Source of the DNA: Pseudanabaena sp. Chao 1811
GTDB taxonomy: Bacteria > Cyanobacteriota > Cyanobacteriia > Pseudanabaenales > Pseudanabaenaceae
DNA length: 64,000 nt
Assembly: GCF_027942295.1 (NCBI RefSeq)
Contig: NZ_CP101416.1
Coordinates: forward strand, 372,001-436,000
Direction of reading: 5' to 3'
In this document: piece by piece, positions 37,885 through 46,456 of the stretch
Numbering within the stretch: position 1 is the first letter of the stretch
Layout: each line of letters begins with the position of its first letter
Made by a program: the position numbers and the translations under genes
The notes under the pieces: model-generated
The model's database searches: none
What the model saw: only the letters and a program-made list of their open reading frames with translations
Told to the model about the DNA's origin: nothing

Positions 37885-38652
37885 TTAGACAGGCTGTTTG
37901 ATATTTTCTTCGCCTTGGGTAATGGTGATCGATTCAATGCGATCGCCGACTTGGATTTTTTCGACTAACTCCATACCATCAGTCACATAGCCAAATACAG
38001 CGTAGGAACCATCGAGAAAGTAAATATCATCAAGGGCAATATAAAACTGACAGGAAGCAGAATTAGGAGACTGAGATCGTGCCATCGCGATCGCACCTTT
38101 GTTATGACGTAACTTTGGTTTTTGGGTGGGGGGTAAGATTTCACCATAGACAGGTTGCTTTGCCCCATCAGGAAGAATTTCGAGGGGAATATATCGAGTC
38201 TGAGATGTGACTGGATCTACAAAGTTACCAGTACCATTACCGAGTGGATCACCACCTTGAGCCACAAAAGGAGTAGGTTCTTTCACTACACGATGAAAGG
38301 TTAAACCATTATAGAGACCACGTTTAACCAAGTCTGCGAAGTTACCTGCGGTCAATGGAGCATTAGTACCATCAAGATCAATCTTGACAGTCCCTGATTT
38401 TAGTTTTAGTTCTACTGTCGCCTTACCTTTAAGTTGTACAAATTTCGCAAGGGCAGCTTCCAAAGAATTTGGACTGGCGCTAGGTGAAGCATCAGCAACT
38501 TTGGTAGGCGATGCCTTAGCAGTAGCAGTCGAGGACGCAGAAGCACTTGGTGATGCGCTTGGTGATGCACTAGCGGAAACACTGCTACTGTTACTACAAC
38601 TAGTAAGTAGAATGCTGATTGCCAAAAAACAACTAAAAATCCAACGAAACAT
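37885..38652 (-). CDS. peptidyl-prolyl cis-trans isomerase (cyclophilin type), lipoprotein
   Basis: 255 residues. A lipoprotein signal ends in ISILLTSC; a Ser/Ala/Pro linker (SASASPSASPSASAS) leads to a cyclophilin domain with TVKIDLDGTNAPLTAGNF, LTFHRVVKE, FVAQGGDPLGNGTG, and the GAIAMARSQSPNSASCQFYI core. Assists folding outside the membrane. Terminator shared with the convergent gene. Confidence 0.92.
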   Translation of the reverse strand: MFRWIFSCFLAISILLTSCSNSSSVSASASPSASPSASASSTATAKASPTKVADASPSASPNSLEAALAKFVQLKGKATVELKLKSGTVKIDLDGTNAPLTAGNFADLVKRGLYNGLTFHRVVKEPTPFVAQGGDPLGNGTGNFVDPVTSQTRYIPLEILPDGAKQPVYGEILPPTQKPKLRHNKGAIAMARSQSPNSASCQFYIALDDIYFLDGSYAVFGYVTDGMELVEKIQVGDRIESITITQGEENIKQPV

Positions 38653-38761
38653 TTTTACACCTTAATAATTTCAGTATTAATTTAAAACCAAATGCAGCAT
38701 TTCACACCACAGATGATCAACAAGCTTGGAGATGCTTAACTGATGTTTAACTTTAGACGCA

Positions 38762-38787
38762 AAAAAAGGCTCCGAGGAGCCTTTTTT
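38762..38787 (-). terminator. ycf4 terminator
   Basis: 12-bp arms AAAAAAGGCTCC with a 2-base loop and T tract on the minus strand, just after the ycf4 stop. Confidence 0.75.
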
Positions 38788-38789
38788 AT

Positions 38790-39347
38790 TTATAAACCTT
38801 CGAGGGGTACTGATAAAAACTTAGCAATCTCGGCAGCTCGATCTTCAAGGACATTCAAGGCGATCGGTTGACCAACCTCAGAAAGAGGCAAATCACCTCT
38901 GCCCTTGACCCGCAAATATAGCGCTCTCTTTGGATTTAAGCCTTCGCGAATCTCTACACGCACTGCCTGTACATCCGCAATATTGTAGGTAAGCTCAATG
39001 TTTTTGCTTTGGCTACGTCCACGACGGAACAATGTTACCTTGCCATTATTGCGATCGAACTCGTTGTAGCCGCTACCGTAATCAACAGCAATAACGTATA
39101 GCAAATATATTTCTAGCAAAGTACCAGCAATCCCATAAAAGGAAAGCGCCAATCCTTGTGGCACAAAATCCATTTCTAAAGGCTGGGAAAATGGCAACAA
39201 ATTAATTTTTAAGAAGCTAGATAGTCCTGCTAGCAAGAATCCCAACGCACCTATGGCAACAATAACCGCAAAGCCATAGTTACTAACGCGTCGTGACCCA
39301 ACAATGTCATATCGCAGAACATTGGATTGAGATTTTGTAGTTACCAT
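38790..39347 (-). CDS. ycf4: photosystem I assembly protein Ycf4
   Basis: 185 residues from ATG 39347 (MVTTKSQSNVLRYDIVGSRR); a longer frame from 39497 adds 50 residues not usual in Ycf4. Two N-terminal membrane helices (about 20-45 and 60-85), then GKVTLFRRGRSQSKNIELTY, DVQAVRVEIREGLNPKRALY and a C-terminal domain. It helps assemble photosystem I in the thylakoid membrane. Confidence 0.94.
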   Translation of the reverse strand: MVTTKSQSNVLRYDIVGSRRVSNYGFAVIVAIGALGFLLAGLSSFLKINLLPFSQPLEMDFVPQGLALSFYGIAGTLLEIYLLYVIAVDYGSGYNEFDRNNGKVTLFRRGRSQSKNIELTYNIADVQAVRVEIREGLNPKRALYLRVKGRGDLPLSEVGQPIALNVLEDRAAEIAKFLSVPLEGL

Positions 39348-39553
39348 CGGTTGAAAAAATATAAAAAAAATTACGACATCTAGAAAAACAGTATATAGCG
39401 GCTTGCAGCTTCTCGCCAAATATCCGACAGGTTCTAAGCTATGATGCAAAGGATTTGCTAAGCAATAATTCGCAGAGTATCCTACATACACAAGCACCTC
39501 AAGGCTGACATCCCGACTGTCACTTATTGTTACTTAATAATTCCCAATTAATC

Positions 39554-40138
39554 GTGAAAAAATCACTCAACTATTCTCTAAAGCAAAGTATCCTAGCCGC
39601 GATCGCCGTTAGCTGTGTTTCCGTTGTATCTGCTTGCCAACAACCACCCGCACCTACTGAAACTGCGGCGACTCCTGCTTCAAGTGCTAAACCTACTGCT
39701 ACTGCTTCGGCATCTCCTAGCACCTCTGCATCTCCTAGTGCTAGCCCCTCTCCAAAATCTACTGAATCTGCTTCAAGCACGGGCAGTACCAATCCCGCTA
39801 GCCTTGATAAAGTCGCAGGTGAATATAAAGTTGTTTTAGATCCAAAAGTTTTAGCTGATGCTGAGAAGGAAGGCGTTAAGTCTGTAACTGGTAAGTGGAC
39901 AATTAAAGCCGAAGGTAGTTTTGAAGCTACATTAAAAGCAGTTTCGACTAAGGATGAAGTTCAAGAAATTAAGACTGCTGGCAAGATTTCGATCAAAGAT
40001 GGCAAAGTTGTCTCTCAGGTTGAAACTGTTAATGGGGAAAAACCACCGACAGCCCCTCCTGAACAGCCCTACACCCTTTCTGCTGATGGTAAGGAATTAC
40101 AAGCTGATGGTCAGCCTGTAAAACTAGTTAAGCAATAG
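39554..40138 (+). CDS. small lipoprotein with Ser/Ala/Pro linker
   Basis: About 194 residues from GTG 39554 (a TTG at 39527 is also possible). The lipoprotein signal ends VSVVSAC, and a linker rich in Ser, Ala, Thr and Pro follows. The C-terminal domain (DKVAGEYKVVLDPKVLADAE, GKWTIKAEGSFEATLKAVS, LSADGKELQADGQPVKLVKQ) looks like a small beta domain. No family recognised. Confidence 0.6.
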   Translation: MKKSLNYSLKQSILAAIAVSCVSVVSACQQPPAPTETAATPASSAKPTATASASPSTSASPSASPSPKSTESASSTGSTNPASLDKVAGEYKVVLDPKVLADAEKEGVKSVTGKWTIKAEGSFEATLKAVSTKDEVQEIKTAGKISIKDGKVVSQVETVNGEKPPTAPPEQPYTLSADGKELQADGQPVKLVKQ

Positions 40139-40192
40139 TTTTGTGAAGGAGCAAAGACATTAAAGATATAAAAACATCAAACATCTTTGCTT

Positions 40193-40209
40193 ACAGCGCT
40201 TTGCGCTGT
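40193..40209. repeat. 17-bp perfect palindrome, TTT loop
   Basis: ACAGCGC arms around TTT; forms the outer end of the element that holds the next palindrome. Confidence 0.8.
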
Positions 40210-40216
40210 CATAAAA

Positions 40217-40271
40217 CCCAGTGAAATTTTTGCAAGTGCTGCTTTGCGGCACTTGCAAAAATTTCACTGGG
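40217..40271. repeat. 55-bp palindrome, TTT loop
   Basis: 26-bp arms around TTT with one G-T pair. Its left flank (CAGCGCTTTGCGCTGTCATA then AAACC) is shared with the right flanks of the 30841 and 33950 palindromes on the other strand. Confidence 0.92.
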
Positions 40272-40294
40272 TCTTTTAGCTATACAAGGTGCTT

Positions 40295-41113
40295 ATGTAC
40301 AACAGTTTTTATTCATCCCACGATCGCATTTATAACTTTGAAGAATTGGCTTTTCCCACCGCAGGAGTGGAGTTTAGTTGTAATCATTTGGATGATTTAT
40401 CTGAAAATTTAGAAATTAAGGGCGATCGCCTCAAGCGTCCCTACATTATTTTTAATATGGTTTCGAGTGTGGATGGCAAAGCCACAACCTATGCAGGTAA
40501 ACTTACAGGATTTGGTTCGCGCCCCGATCGCAATTTGATGAAGCGGTTGCGATCGCAGGTAGATGCAGTCTTAGCAGGTGGTGGCACATTACGCCATGAT
40601 GCTTTTATCCCCACATTGCCCCCAGAACTCCTAGAAGAGCGCCAAAAGCATTTTGACAATCCGCAACCCCTTGGCATCGTAATTAGTAACTCAGGTGATC
40701 TGCCTAAGGAACATCGATTTTGGAATGCTGGTAGAGATTTACGAATTGTTTTACTAGGTGAAAATGCGTCACCTGAAGCATGGCTGTACGAAAAGGCACA
40801 GGTTTTTAAATTTCCAGTTCAAGACCAGAAAATAGATTTAAATCAAGCTTTATCAATGCTATTTGAGAAGTTTGGCATTAAGCGACTGTTGGTAGAAGGT
40901 GGTGCATCTTTAAATTACTCCTTGATATCTCAGGGCTTTGCCGATGAAATATTTCTAACCCTATCACCACATATAGTAGGGGGTATGAAGAACATGTCGA
41001 TTATTGCTGGTGAAGACTATGGTATGGGCGGCGGCGATTTACCCAAACTCAAATTGCGATCGCTGTATCATCATGATTCAGAACTATTTTTGCGATATCA
41101 ATTTGATCGTTAA
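40295..41113 (+). CDS. RibD C-terminal-type reductase (dihydrofolate reductase fold)
   Basis: 272 residues from ATG 40295. Seen: RPYIIFNMVSSVDGKATT, SQVDAVLAGGGTLRHDAFIP, LLVEGGASLNYSLISQGFAD and ELFLTLSP-like end (EIFLTLSPHIVGG), the RibD_C fold that reduces the riboflavin precursor with NADPH. No deaminase domain. The next gene begins two bases after its stop, so they are probably co-transcribed. Substrate not proven. Confidence 0.88.
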   Translation: MYNSFYSSHDRIYNFEELAFPTAGVEFSCNHLDDLSENLEIKGDRLKRPYIIFNMVSSVDGKATTYAGKLTGFGSRPDRNLMKRLRSQVDAVLAGGGTLRHDAFIPTLPPELLEERQKHFDNPQPLGIVISNSGDLPKEHRFWNAGRDLRIVLLGENASPEAWLYEKAQVFKFPVQDQKIDLNQALSMLFEKFGIKRLLVEGGASLNYSLISQGFADEIFLTLSPHIVGGMKNMSIIAGEDYGMGGGDLPKLKLRSLYHHDSELFLRYQFDR

Positions 41114-41115
41114 GT

Positions 41116-42582
41116 ATGGCTACTGTTGCCCTAGCTGCGTTTATCCTGTTGCGAGTAGGTTTCTGGCTATTCGCGCCCCCAAATCCCGATGAAGCTTACT
41201 ATTGGCTTTGGGGACAGCATTTAGATTTCTCCTACTATGATCATCCACCGTTGCAGTCATGGTTACAGGGATTAATTACTGCTTGCTTGGGCAAATCTCT
41301 ATTTACTTTGCGATCGCTAAATGTCATTACTAATGGCATTTTTTTCTATACCTATTACCAACTGCTCCAATATCTCTATGGCGATCGCGTCAAGCGTTAT
41401 ATCTGGTGGATAATTCTCGCCATTTTCGCATCTCCTCTCTACAGCATCATGTTGTCATTGGCATGGCATGACCATGTGGCAATTACCCTAACCTTGATGG
41501 GCGCTTATTTATGTATAAGATTTCTCGATGAATATCTGATTGATGGCAAAGGCTCAAGTTGGCGACTATATGGCAGTGCGATCGCTTTATCCTTAGCGCT
41601 GATTACGAAATACAATTCCCTCTTTATGACCTTGGGATTGTTAGTTGCGATCGCGACGCATTCCCAATTACGGAAGCTATTTAGAGATATCCGTTTGTGG
41701 TTATGCGTGGTGATAGGAGCAATTGTCTTTACCCCTGTTTTCTATTGGAATTACAGTAATAATTTTCAATCATTTCGCTTTTATGCAAGTCGTAGCGTTG
41801 ATAGTGGCTTGCCAATCATGCGCTTGCTAGAGCCTTTAGGATTTATTGGCATTTCTCTATTAATGCTTTCTCCCTTTGTGGCATGGTTGTTGTGGAAAGG
41901 ATTTAAAGAAAAATTGCCACTTCAGGAAACAGTTTATAGACATATTGCCTTGTGGACATTTGCCGTACCCACATTTCTACTAATCGCAATTTCGCTAATT
42001 TCTACAGCGCTTTATTATTGGAATATCCATGCCTACCTATTGCTATTTCCATTGCTACCATTAGCTCTAGAATCTAGACCACAGATAAAGTCGCATCGAT
42101 TGCAAGTTTTCTATGGAGCGCAAGTTGCTGGTTTATTATTTACCGCTTTCTTTGTTTGGAATTCCTCTGTATTTCCTGTGAGTGCATTGTTTGGCAAAGA
42201 TGGAGATCAAGATGGACGGATGTTATTTGGATGGAGTGAAGTTGCATCAGAAGTGCAAAAGATTGCAAATACTTTGCCAGAGAAGCCCTTGCTAATTACT
42301 TCTGATTATCGTTCAGCCGCTGCCCTTGCCTATGAGATGAATAATCTTAACGTCACAGCATTGTCTAAACGCATTAGTCAATTTACGCTTTGGAATTTAC
42401 AGAATGCAGCACAGCAAAAGGGTAAAAATGCAATTTTCATCTCTGATCAATGGTATCCACTTACTGAAGAAGCGATCGCCCATTTCGAGAACATCCAACC
42501 CATTAGTAAAGTAGCAATTACTAGATTTGGTGTGTATTTGAAGACTTACGAAATTGCGATCGCTCAAAACTATCAACCCTAA
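41116..42582 (+). CDS. GT39-like membrane glycosyltransferase
   Basis: 488 residues with about ten hydrophobic segments. The first outer loop has NPDEAYYWLWGQHLDFSYYD then HPPL, the ArnT/PMT (GT39) signature with the acidic pair around D-E and the H-P-P motif. It should move a sugar from a polyprenyl-phosphate donor on the outer face of the membrane. Paralogue at 42883-44520. Confidence 0.88.
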   Translation: MATVALAAFILLRVGFWLFAPPNPDEAYYWLWGQHLDFSYYDHPPLQSWLQGLITACLGKSLFTLRSLNVITNGIFFYTYYQLLQYLYGDRVKRYIWWIILAIFASPLYSIMLSLAWHDHVAITLTLMGAYLCIRFLDEYLIDGKGSSWRLYGSAIALSLALITKYNSLFMTLGLLVAIATHSQLRKLFRDIRLWLCVVIGAIVFTPVFYWNYSNNFQSFRFYASRSVDSGLPIMRLLEPLGFIGISLLMLSPFVAWLLWKGFKEKLPLQETVYRHIALWTFAVPTFLLIAISLISTALYYWNIHAYLLLFPLLPLALESRPQIKSHRLQVFYGAQVAGLLFTAFFVWNSSVFPVSALFGKDGDQDGRMLFGWSEVASEVQKIANTLPEKPLLITSDYRSAAALAYEMNNLNVTALSKRISQFTLWNLQNAAQQKGKNAIFISDQWYPLTEEAIAHFENIQPISKVAITRFGVYLKTYEIAIAQNYQP

Positions 42583-42645
42583 AAATTAGGCAGCACAGTG
42601 CGCCCACTTGGGTAAACATAACGCGAGTTCGGGATAATTTGAAAC

Positions 42646-42690
42646 GGGATTTGAGAGAGGGTTGGCGTAGCCAACCCTCTCTCAAATCCC
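42646..42690. repeat. 45-bp perfect palindrome, GTA loop
   Basis: 21-bp arms around GTA. Its right arm end (AAATCCC) is also the left arm end of the next palindrome. Confidence 0.92.
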
Positions 42691-42734
42691 AAAAGTAAAA
42701 GCCTTGCTAAGCAAGGCTTTTACTTTTGGGATTT
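42684..42734. repeat. 51-bp perfect palindrome, TAA loop
   Basis: 24-bp arms around TAA. Shares AAATCCC with the preceding palindrome, so only one can form fully at a time. The outer flanks AACGCGAGTTCGGG (42620) and, inverted, AACGTCAGTGCGGG (42766) enclose both. Confidence 0.92.
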
Positions 42735-42787
42735 TAAAATTTGCCAGCTTAACCCGCACTGACGTTAACCATACGTGAGTTCGATAA

Positions 42788-42824
42788 CGCCATTTGCGCG
42801 GCGCGAAGCGCCGCGCAAATGGCG
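42788..42824. repeat. 37-bp perfect palindrome, GAA loop
   Basis: 17-bp arms around GAA; its last four bases are shared with the next palindrome. Preceded by ACGTGAGTTCGATAA, also found at 63638. Confidence 0.9.
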
Positions 42825-42867
42825 GAAAATGGTAAAAATCGCTTAGCGATTTTTACCATTTTCCGCC
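42821..42867. repeat. 47-bp perfect palindrome, TTA loop
   Basis: 22-bp arms around TTA, joined to the preceding palindrome through GGCG, 16 bases before the end of the following minus-strand gene. Flanked on the far side by the inverted GTCAGTTCGACG, which pairs with the GTGAGTTCGAT at 42775. Confidence 0.92.
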
Positions 42868-42882
42868 TTCGTCGAACTGACA

Positions 42883-44520
42883 TTAACCATAGGGACGAGG
42901 ATAGGGTTTAAGCATAGGAGAAGCACGATAAACAGGAAAAATCTGGACGGCTTGACCACCACGTTTAATAGGAATATCAGCGATTTTTTCGAGGGACTGG
43001 AAGTAACCTTTGTATTTATCTAGAGGCTCTGGAAATCGCTCATCCTTCATAAACTGTTCAGAAGTAATATAGAGCGAAGTCTTACCTACAAAATCTTGAG
43101 CTTTACTCCAGTAAGCAAACCCGCGTAAGTCTTCATCAAAACAGGTAACTTTTTTGCCCAGTGGCTCGATCGCCATGCCCACTTGTCCCGCCACAAAAAA
43201 ACTATTGCTAAATACAAAATCTGCTTTTTGTAATTCTGCTTTCAGTGCTGGAGAATCGACAAAGGCTTGGCGTAACTGCTCAATATCAATCATTTGCGTA
43301 GAGGGATCATCCTTAGCTTCCCAGAAACCACCCGCGATCGCCGCATCACCCCCTTTTTGAGCAATACCCAAATGCACATGGAGTAAGCCGATTAGCAACA
43401 ATGGCAAAATCACCATACCCGAACCCCAGAGCCAATTGCGAATAAATTTGGGGCGTTTGATCTGCACCAATGCAGCCCGTTCGCCTAATAACAAAGTTGC
43501 GCCAAAGAACCCTGGCATATGCCATGAGGGGAGGATTTGGATAAAGCCACCCATAAAGGTAAATCCAAAGAAAATTGGCATCGATACGCAGAGGATTAGT
43601 AATCGTTTTTGATGGAGTATTTCCAAAGCGCGTACTTCTTCCTCTGGTTCTTCACTGGGAATGCCCTTAAGTTTACGATTGCCAAATTGTAATAATTCGC
43701 CCAAGTCACGAAAACTTGTCCACCAAATGGGAACTCCAAACGTAGGAAATAGATAGCCAAGAGCCACTAAAATCGTCACTAATAGACGTTCTAAGTTATA
43801 TCCCTCAGAGGGTACAGCACGCTTGCTTTGAAATCTAAAGGAGGCAAATTCATGTTGGGAGTTCCAGAAGAGAACGGGAGAAGTCGCGATCGCAAATAAA
43901 GCGATCGCAGCTAATGTCCATCCCGAAAACAAAGCTGCCCGATGGCGACTACTAATCAAGCAAAATAGGACTAGTCCGCCACCAAGTAGCACGCCATGAT
44001 ATTTGCCCAAAAAGGCTAATCCCACTAATAGACCAATGATTGCTAAGCGATAGGTCGGTTTATAGGGCTTATGGTCATAGATTTCACCCGATGGGAAAAA
44101 CTCAGTCGCGGCAACATATAAACAAGCTGACCAGAAAAACATCAGCGCATTGTCTGGCAAAGTGAGAATGCCAAAGGCAATCTGAAAAATCGGAATTGTT
44201 GTCAGAATCGCAAGGGTCAGCGTAGCTGTGCGTTCCCCAAATAGCTTCTTGCTAGCCAGATAGGAAAAAATTAAGGTTCCTGTATAAAGTAAAACGCCAC
44301 CAATCCGAATCGTGAAGGGTGTAACTGCACCTGTAAGCCAAACTCCTATTCCCGTAGTCAAAGCTACCAGCGGCGGATGGTCGAAATAGCTCCAGTTGAG
44401 ATTTTGCGTATAAAGATAGTAGTAAGCTTCATCAAAGCCCGTATTGAGATAGATAGCGGACGTAGCCCTAAAGAGGAAACCCCACAATAATATGGCGATC
44501 GCCCACTTATGAATTTTCAC
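42883..44520 (-). CDS. GT39-like membrane glycosyltransferase
   Basis: 545 residues from GTG 44520, chosen because AAAGGAA lies 7 bases upstream; a frame from 44583 would run through a repeat end. Many hydrophobic segments. The first loop has FDEAYYYLYTQNLNWSYFDH then PPL, the same GT39 signature as 41116-42582, and TLPDNALMFFW. Probably glycosylates lipids or exported polymers. Confidence 0.87.
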   Translation of the reverse strand: MKIHKWAIAILLWGFLFRATSAIYLNTGFDEAYYYLYTQNLNWSYFDHPPLVALTTGIGVWLTGAVTPFTIRIGGVLLYTGTLIFSYLASKKLFGERTATLTLAILTTIPIFQIAFGILTLPDNALMFFWSACLYVAATEFFPSGEIYDHKPYKPTYRLAIIGLLVGLAFLGKYHGVLLGGGLVLFCLISSRHRAALFSGWTLAAIALFAIATSPVLFWNSQHEFASFRFQSKRAVPSEGYNLERLLVTILVALGYLFPTFGVPIWWTSFRDLGELLQFGNRKLKGIPSEEPEEEVRALEILHQKRLLILCVSMPIFFGFTFMGGFIQILPSWHMPGFFGATLLLGERAALVQIKRPKFIRNWLWGSGMVILPLLLIGLLHVHLGIAQKGGDAAIAGGFWEAKDDPSTQMIDIEQLRQAFVDSPALKAELQKADFVFSNSFFVAGQVGMAIEPLGKKVTCFDEDLRGFAYWSKAQDFVGKTSLYITSEQFMKDERFPEPLDKYKGYFQSLEKIADIPIKRGGQAVQIFPVYRASPMLKPYPRPYG

Positions 44521-44577
44521 TCTAAATTCCTTTAACTTAATGTACAAACAACTTTTAAAAGGTATTGTCAAATCAAG

Positions 44578-44709
44578 CAGCAATTCTCATTATGAAACCG
44601 AATTTTGGGGTTTCTAGCGTCTTTGGCACTAGAAACCCCAAAATCGGTTTTTTGAAAGCCCGCCTACAACGAACTTTCAAAAAACCGATTTTTATACTGA
44701 GAATTGCTG
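44578..44709. mobile_element. 132-bp palindromic MITE-like element
   Basis: 15-bp terminal inverted repeats CAGCAATTCTCATTA (one mismatch). Inside, one hairpin (44595-44650, tip TTT with a mismatch and a bulge) and a second (44640-44692, 19-bp arms, 15-base loop) share AAAATCGGTTT. The right end overlaps nothing coding. Confidence 0.75.
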
Positions 44710-44856
44710 TAAGTCAAGCTTTTAAAAGCTGTTGGATTTTTACGATCAATCTTATCGCAACCAAAATAACAGTAGAGATAATTCATGAATTGCCACTACT
44801 ATGATTTGCTATATAATTCGGCATGATTACGCGAAATTTAGACGGAGTAGATCGAG

Positions 44857-45120
44857 ATGCCGAGAGAACCCAGAAAGCCTAATGAATACATCGTGCATTT
44901 AAAGCTAGAAGGTGGGCAAGAAGTCATAACAAAATTTACGACCATCGAAGAAGTCAAAACTTGGTATGCATCACAGTTTAAGGCAAAGGCAAATGAAGAT
45001 GATCTCATGCCGATTCCTGTTAAAGCGGAACTAAATGAAATTTTGCTGGTTCGTCCGAAACGGGTAATCGCTATCCATGTTGAGCCGATTTACTCCTCTA
45101 GCGTTGAAATGTTTTCATAA
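44857..45120 (+). CDS. conserved hypothetical protein
   Basis: 87 residues, MPREPRKPNEYIVHLKLEGG..., with a regular alternation suggesting a small alpha/beta protein. I recall it as conserved in cyanobacteria but know no function. GGAG at 44844 is a plausible ribosome site. Confidence 0.65.
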   Translation: MPREPRKPNEYIVHLKLEGGQEVITKFTTIEEVKTWYASQFKAKANEDDLMPIPVKAELNEILLVRPKRVIAIHVEPIYSSSVEMFS

Positions 45121-45131
45121 AATCAAATCTC

Positions 45132-45174
45132 ATAAAATCAAAGGTGAGCGCTTTATGCTCACCTTTGATTTTAT
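45132..45174. repeat. 43-bp palindrome, 7-base loop
   Basis: 18-bp perfect arms (ATAAAATCAAAGGTGAGC) with loop GCTTTAT, between the hypothetical gene and the EamA transporter. Confidence 0.85.
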
Positions 45175-45185
45175 AAATACTAACA

Positions 45186-46121
45186 ATGCTTTTACATCAA
45201 GTTTCAGGGCGATCGCGTTTAGGTCTAGCGCTATCACTGCTTACGGTTTTGCTATGGGGATTTTTAGCGATCGCGCTGAAGATTGTCCTCCAAGAGCTAG
45301 ATCCATTCACCGTTACTTGGTTTCGCTTTACTGTCTCAGGAGTTGTACTGGGGGCATATCTAGCAATAAGGCAGCAACTACCAACATGGCAACAATTGCA
45401 GAAAGTTTCCTTGCCAGTGTTTTTAGTAGCCGTTGGCGGACTATCGCTGAACTACATTTTGTTTTTAATTGGCGTAGGCAAAACTTCCGCCAATAATGCT
45501 CAAGTCATTACACAAATTGCGCCTGTAATGATGGGCATGGCTTCATTAGTCATTTTTAAAGAAAAATACAACTACAAACAGTGGGGCGGCGTAGCAATTC
45601 TTATCTGCGGATTGTTGATGTTTTCCCATGACCAAGTGCGATCGCTAGTTACCAGCTTTGACACCTATATGTGGGGCAATATTTTGCTCATCATCGGCGC
45701 GATCGTCTGGGCATTTTACGGACTTGCACAAAAGCAACTCTTACTCAATCTTCCTTCAACTTCCGTGTTGTTATGCCTATATCTCAGCGCCGCAACACTA
45801 TTTGCACCGATGGCACATCCAGATAGGCTGCTTACACTATCAGCATTGCCCATGATTGCCCTGATCTTTTGTGCATTTAATACTTTGATCGCCTATGGAG
45901 CATTTGCAGCGGCGCTCGAACATTGGGAAGCCTCACGGGTCAGTGCCGTAATTACCCTTGCGCCCCTCGTCACCTTAGCCGCCTCGGCAATCCTACCCAA
46001 TTTTGTACCGCAGTTCTTACCACCTTCGCCTTTGAGTTGGCTGGGTTATCTAGGTGCGATCGCTGTGGTGTTTGGCTCAATGGTCATTTCTCTAGGTGCA
46101 AGTCGTAAGTCCAAGCCATAA
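45186..46121 (+). CDS. EamA-family (DMT) transporter
   Basis: 311 residues, about ten membrane helices in two EamA repeats (GFLAIALKIVLQELDPFTVTW in the first, NILLIIGAIVWAFYGLAQKQ in the second). Exports or imports small metabolites; substrate unknown. Confidence 0.9.
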   Translation: MLLHQVSGRSRLGLALSLLTVLLWGFLAIALKIVLQELDPFTVTWFRFTVSGVVLGAYLAIRQQLPTWQQLQKVSLPVFLVAVGGLSLNYILFLIGVGKTSANNAQVITQIAPVMMGMASLVIFKEKYNYKQWGGVAILICGLLMFSHDQVRSLVTSFDTYMWGNILLIIGAIVWAFYGLAQKQLLLNLPSTSVLLCLYLSAATLFAPMAHPDRLLTLSALPMIALIFCAFNTLIAYGAFAAALEHWEASRVSAVITLAPLVTLAASAILPNFVPQFLPPSPLSWLGYLGAIAVVFGSMVISLGASRKSKP

Positions 46122-46239
46122 CCAATAGAAATTTTGAAAATCTTGAAATTTTTTCAATCTCTAAAAATCTTGCCTAGACTCGTTTTGGGGATTTATAGCT
46201 TAAAAAATTAAACTTTTTTAAAAAATTTTTAAAAAAGGG

Positions 46240-46270
46240 TTGCACAATTGCCACCCTTATACGCTATAGT
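46240..46270 (+). promoter_or_regulatory. candidate tRNA-Asn promoter
   Basis: TTGCAC at 46240-46245 and TATAGT at 46265-46270 with a rather long 19-base spacer, about 40 bases before the tRNA. Confidence 0.4.
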
Positions 46271-46310
46271 TATTAACGCTGAAGTCAGTGACGCAGCGAA
46301 ACAGCTACAT

Positions 46311-46382
46311 TCCTCAGTAGCTCAGTGGTAGAGCAATCGGCTGTTAACCGATCGGTCGCAGGTTCGAATCCCGCCTGGGGAG
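46311..46382 (+). tRNA. tRNA-Asn (GTT)
   Basis: 72 nt. Acceptor TCCTCAG/CTGGGGA with discriminator G, anticodon loop CTGTTAA with GTT, T arm GCAGGTTCGAATCCCGC. CCA is not encoded. Confidence 0.97.
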
Positions 46383-46386
46383 TTTA

Positions 46387-46421
46387 CAAAAAGAGAGTTC
46401 ACTTTGTGAACTCTCTTTTTG
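46387..46421 (+). terminator. tRNA-Asn terminator palindrome
   Basis: 35-bp perfect palindrome, 16-bp arms around TTT ending in a T tract, five bases after the tRNA. Confidence 0.8.
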
Positions 46422-46432
46422 TTTGCAAAACT

Positions 46433-46449
46433 CCACCGCAAAGCGGTGG
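46433..46449. repeat. 17-bp perfect palindrome, AAA loop
   Basis: CCACCGC arms around AAA, just after the end of the GGDEF-EAL gene. Confidence 0.75.
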
Positions 46450-46456
46450 TAATACC

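Noticed and set aside
39348-39497. 50-residue N-terminal extension of Ycf4
   Set aside because: Not usual in Ycf4; MVTTKSQSNVLRYD at 39347 is the expected start.
42600-42890. Possible CRISPR array or phage attachment site
   Set aside because: The repeated units are palindromes of different sequence with no regular spacers; there are no cas genes or integrase nearby.
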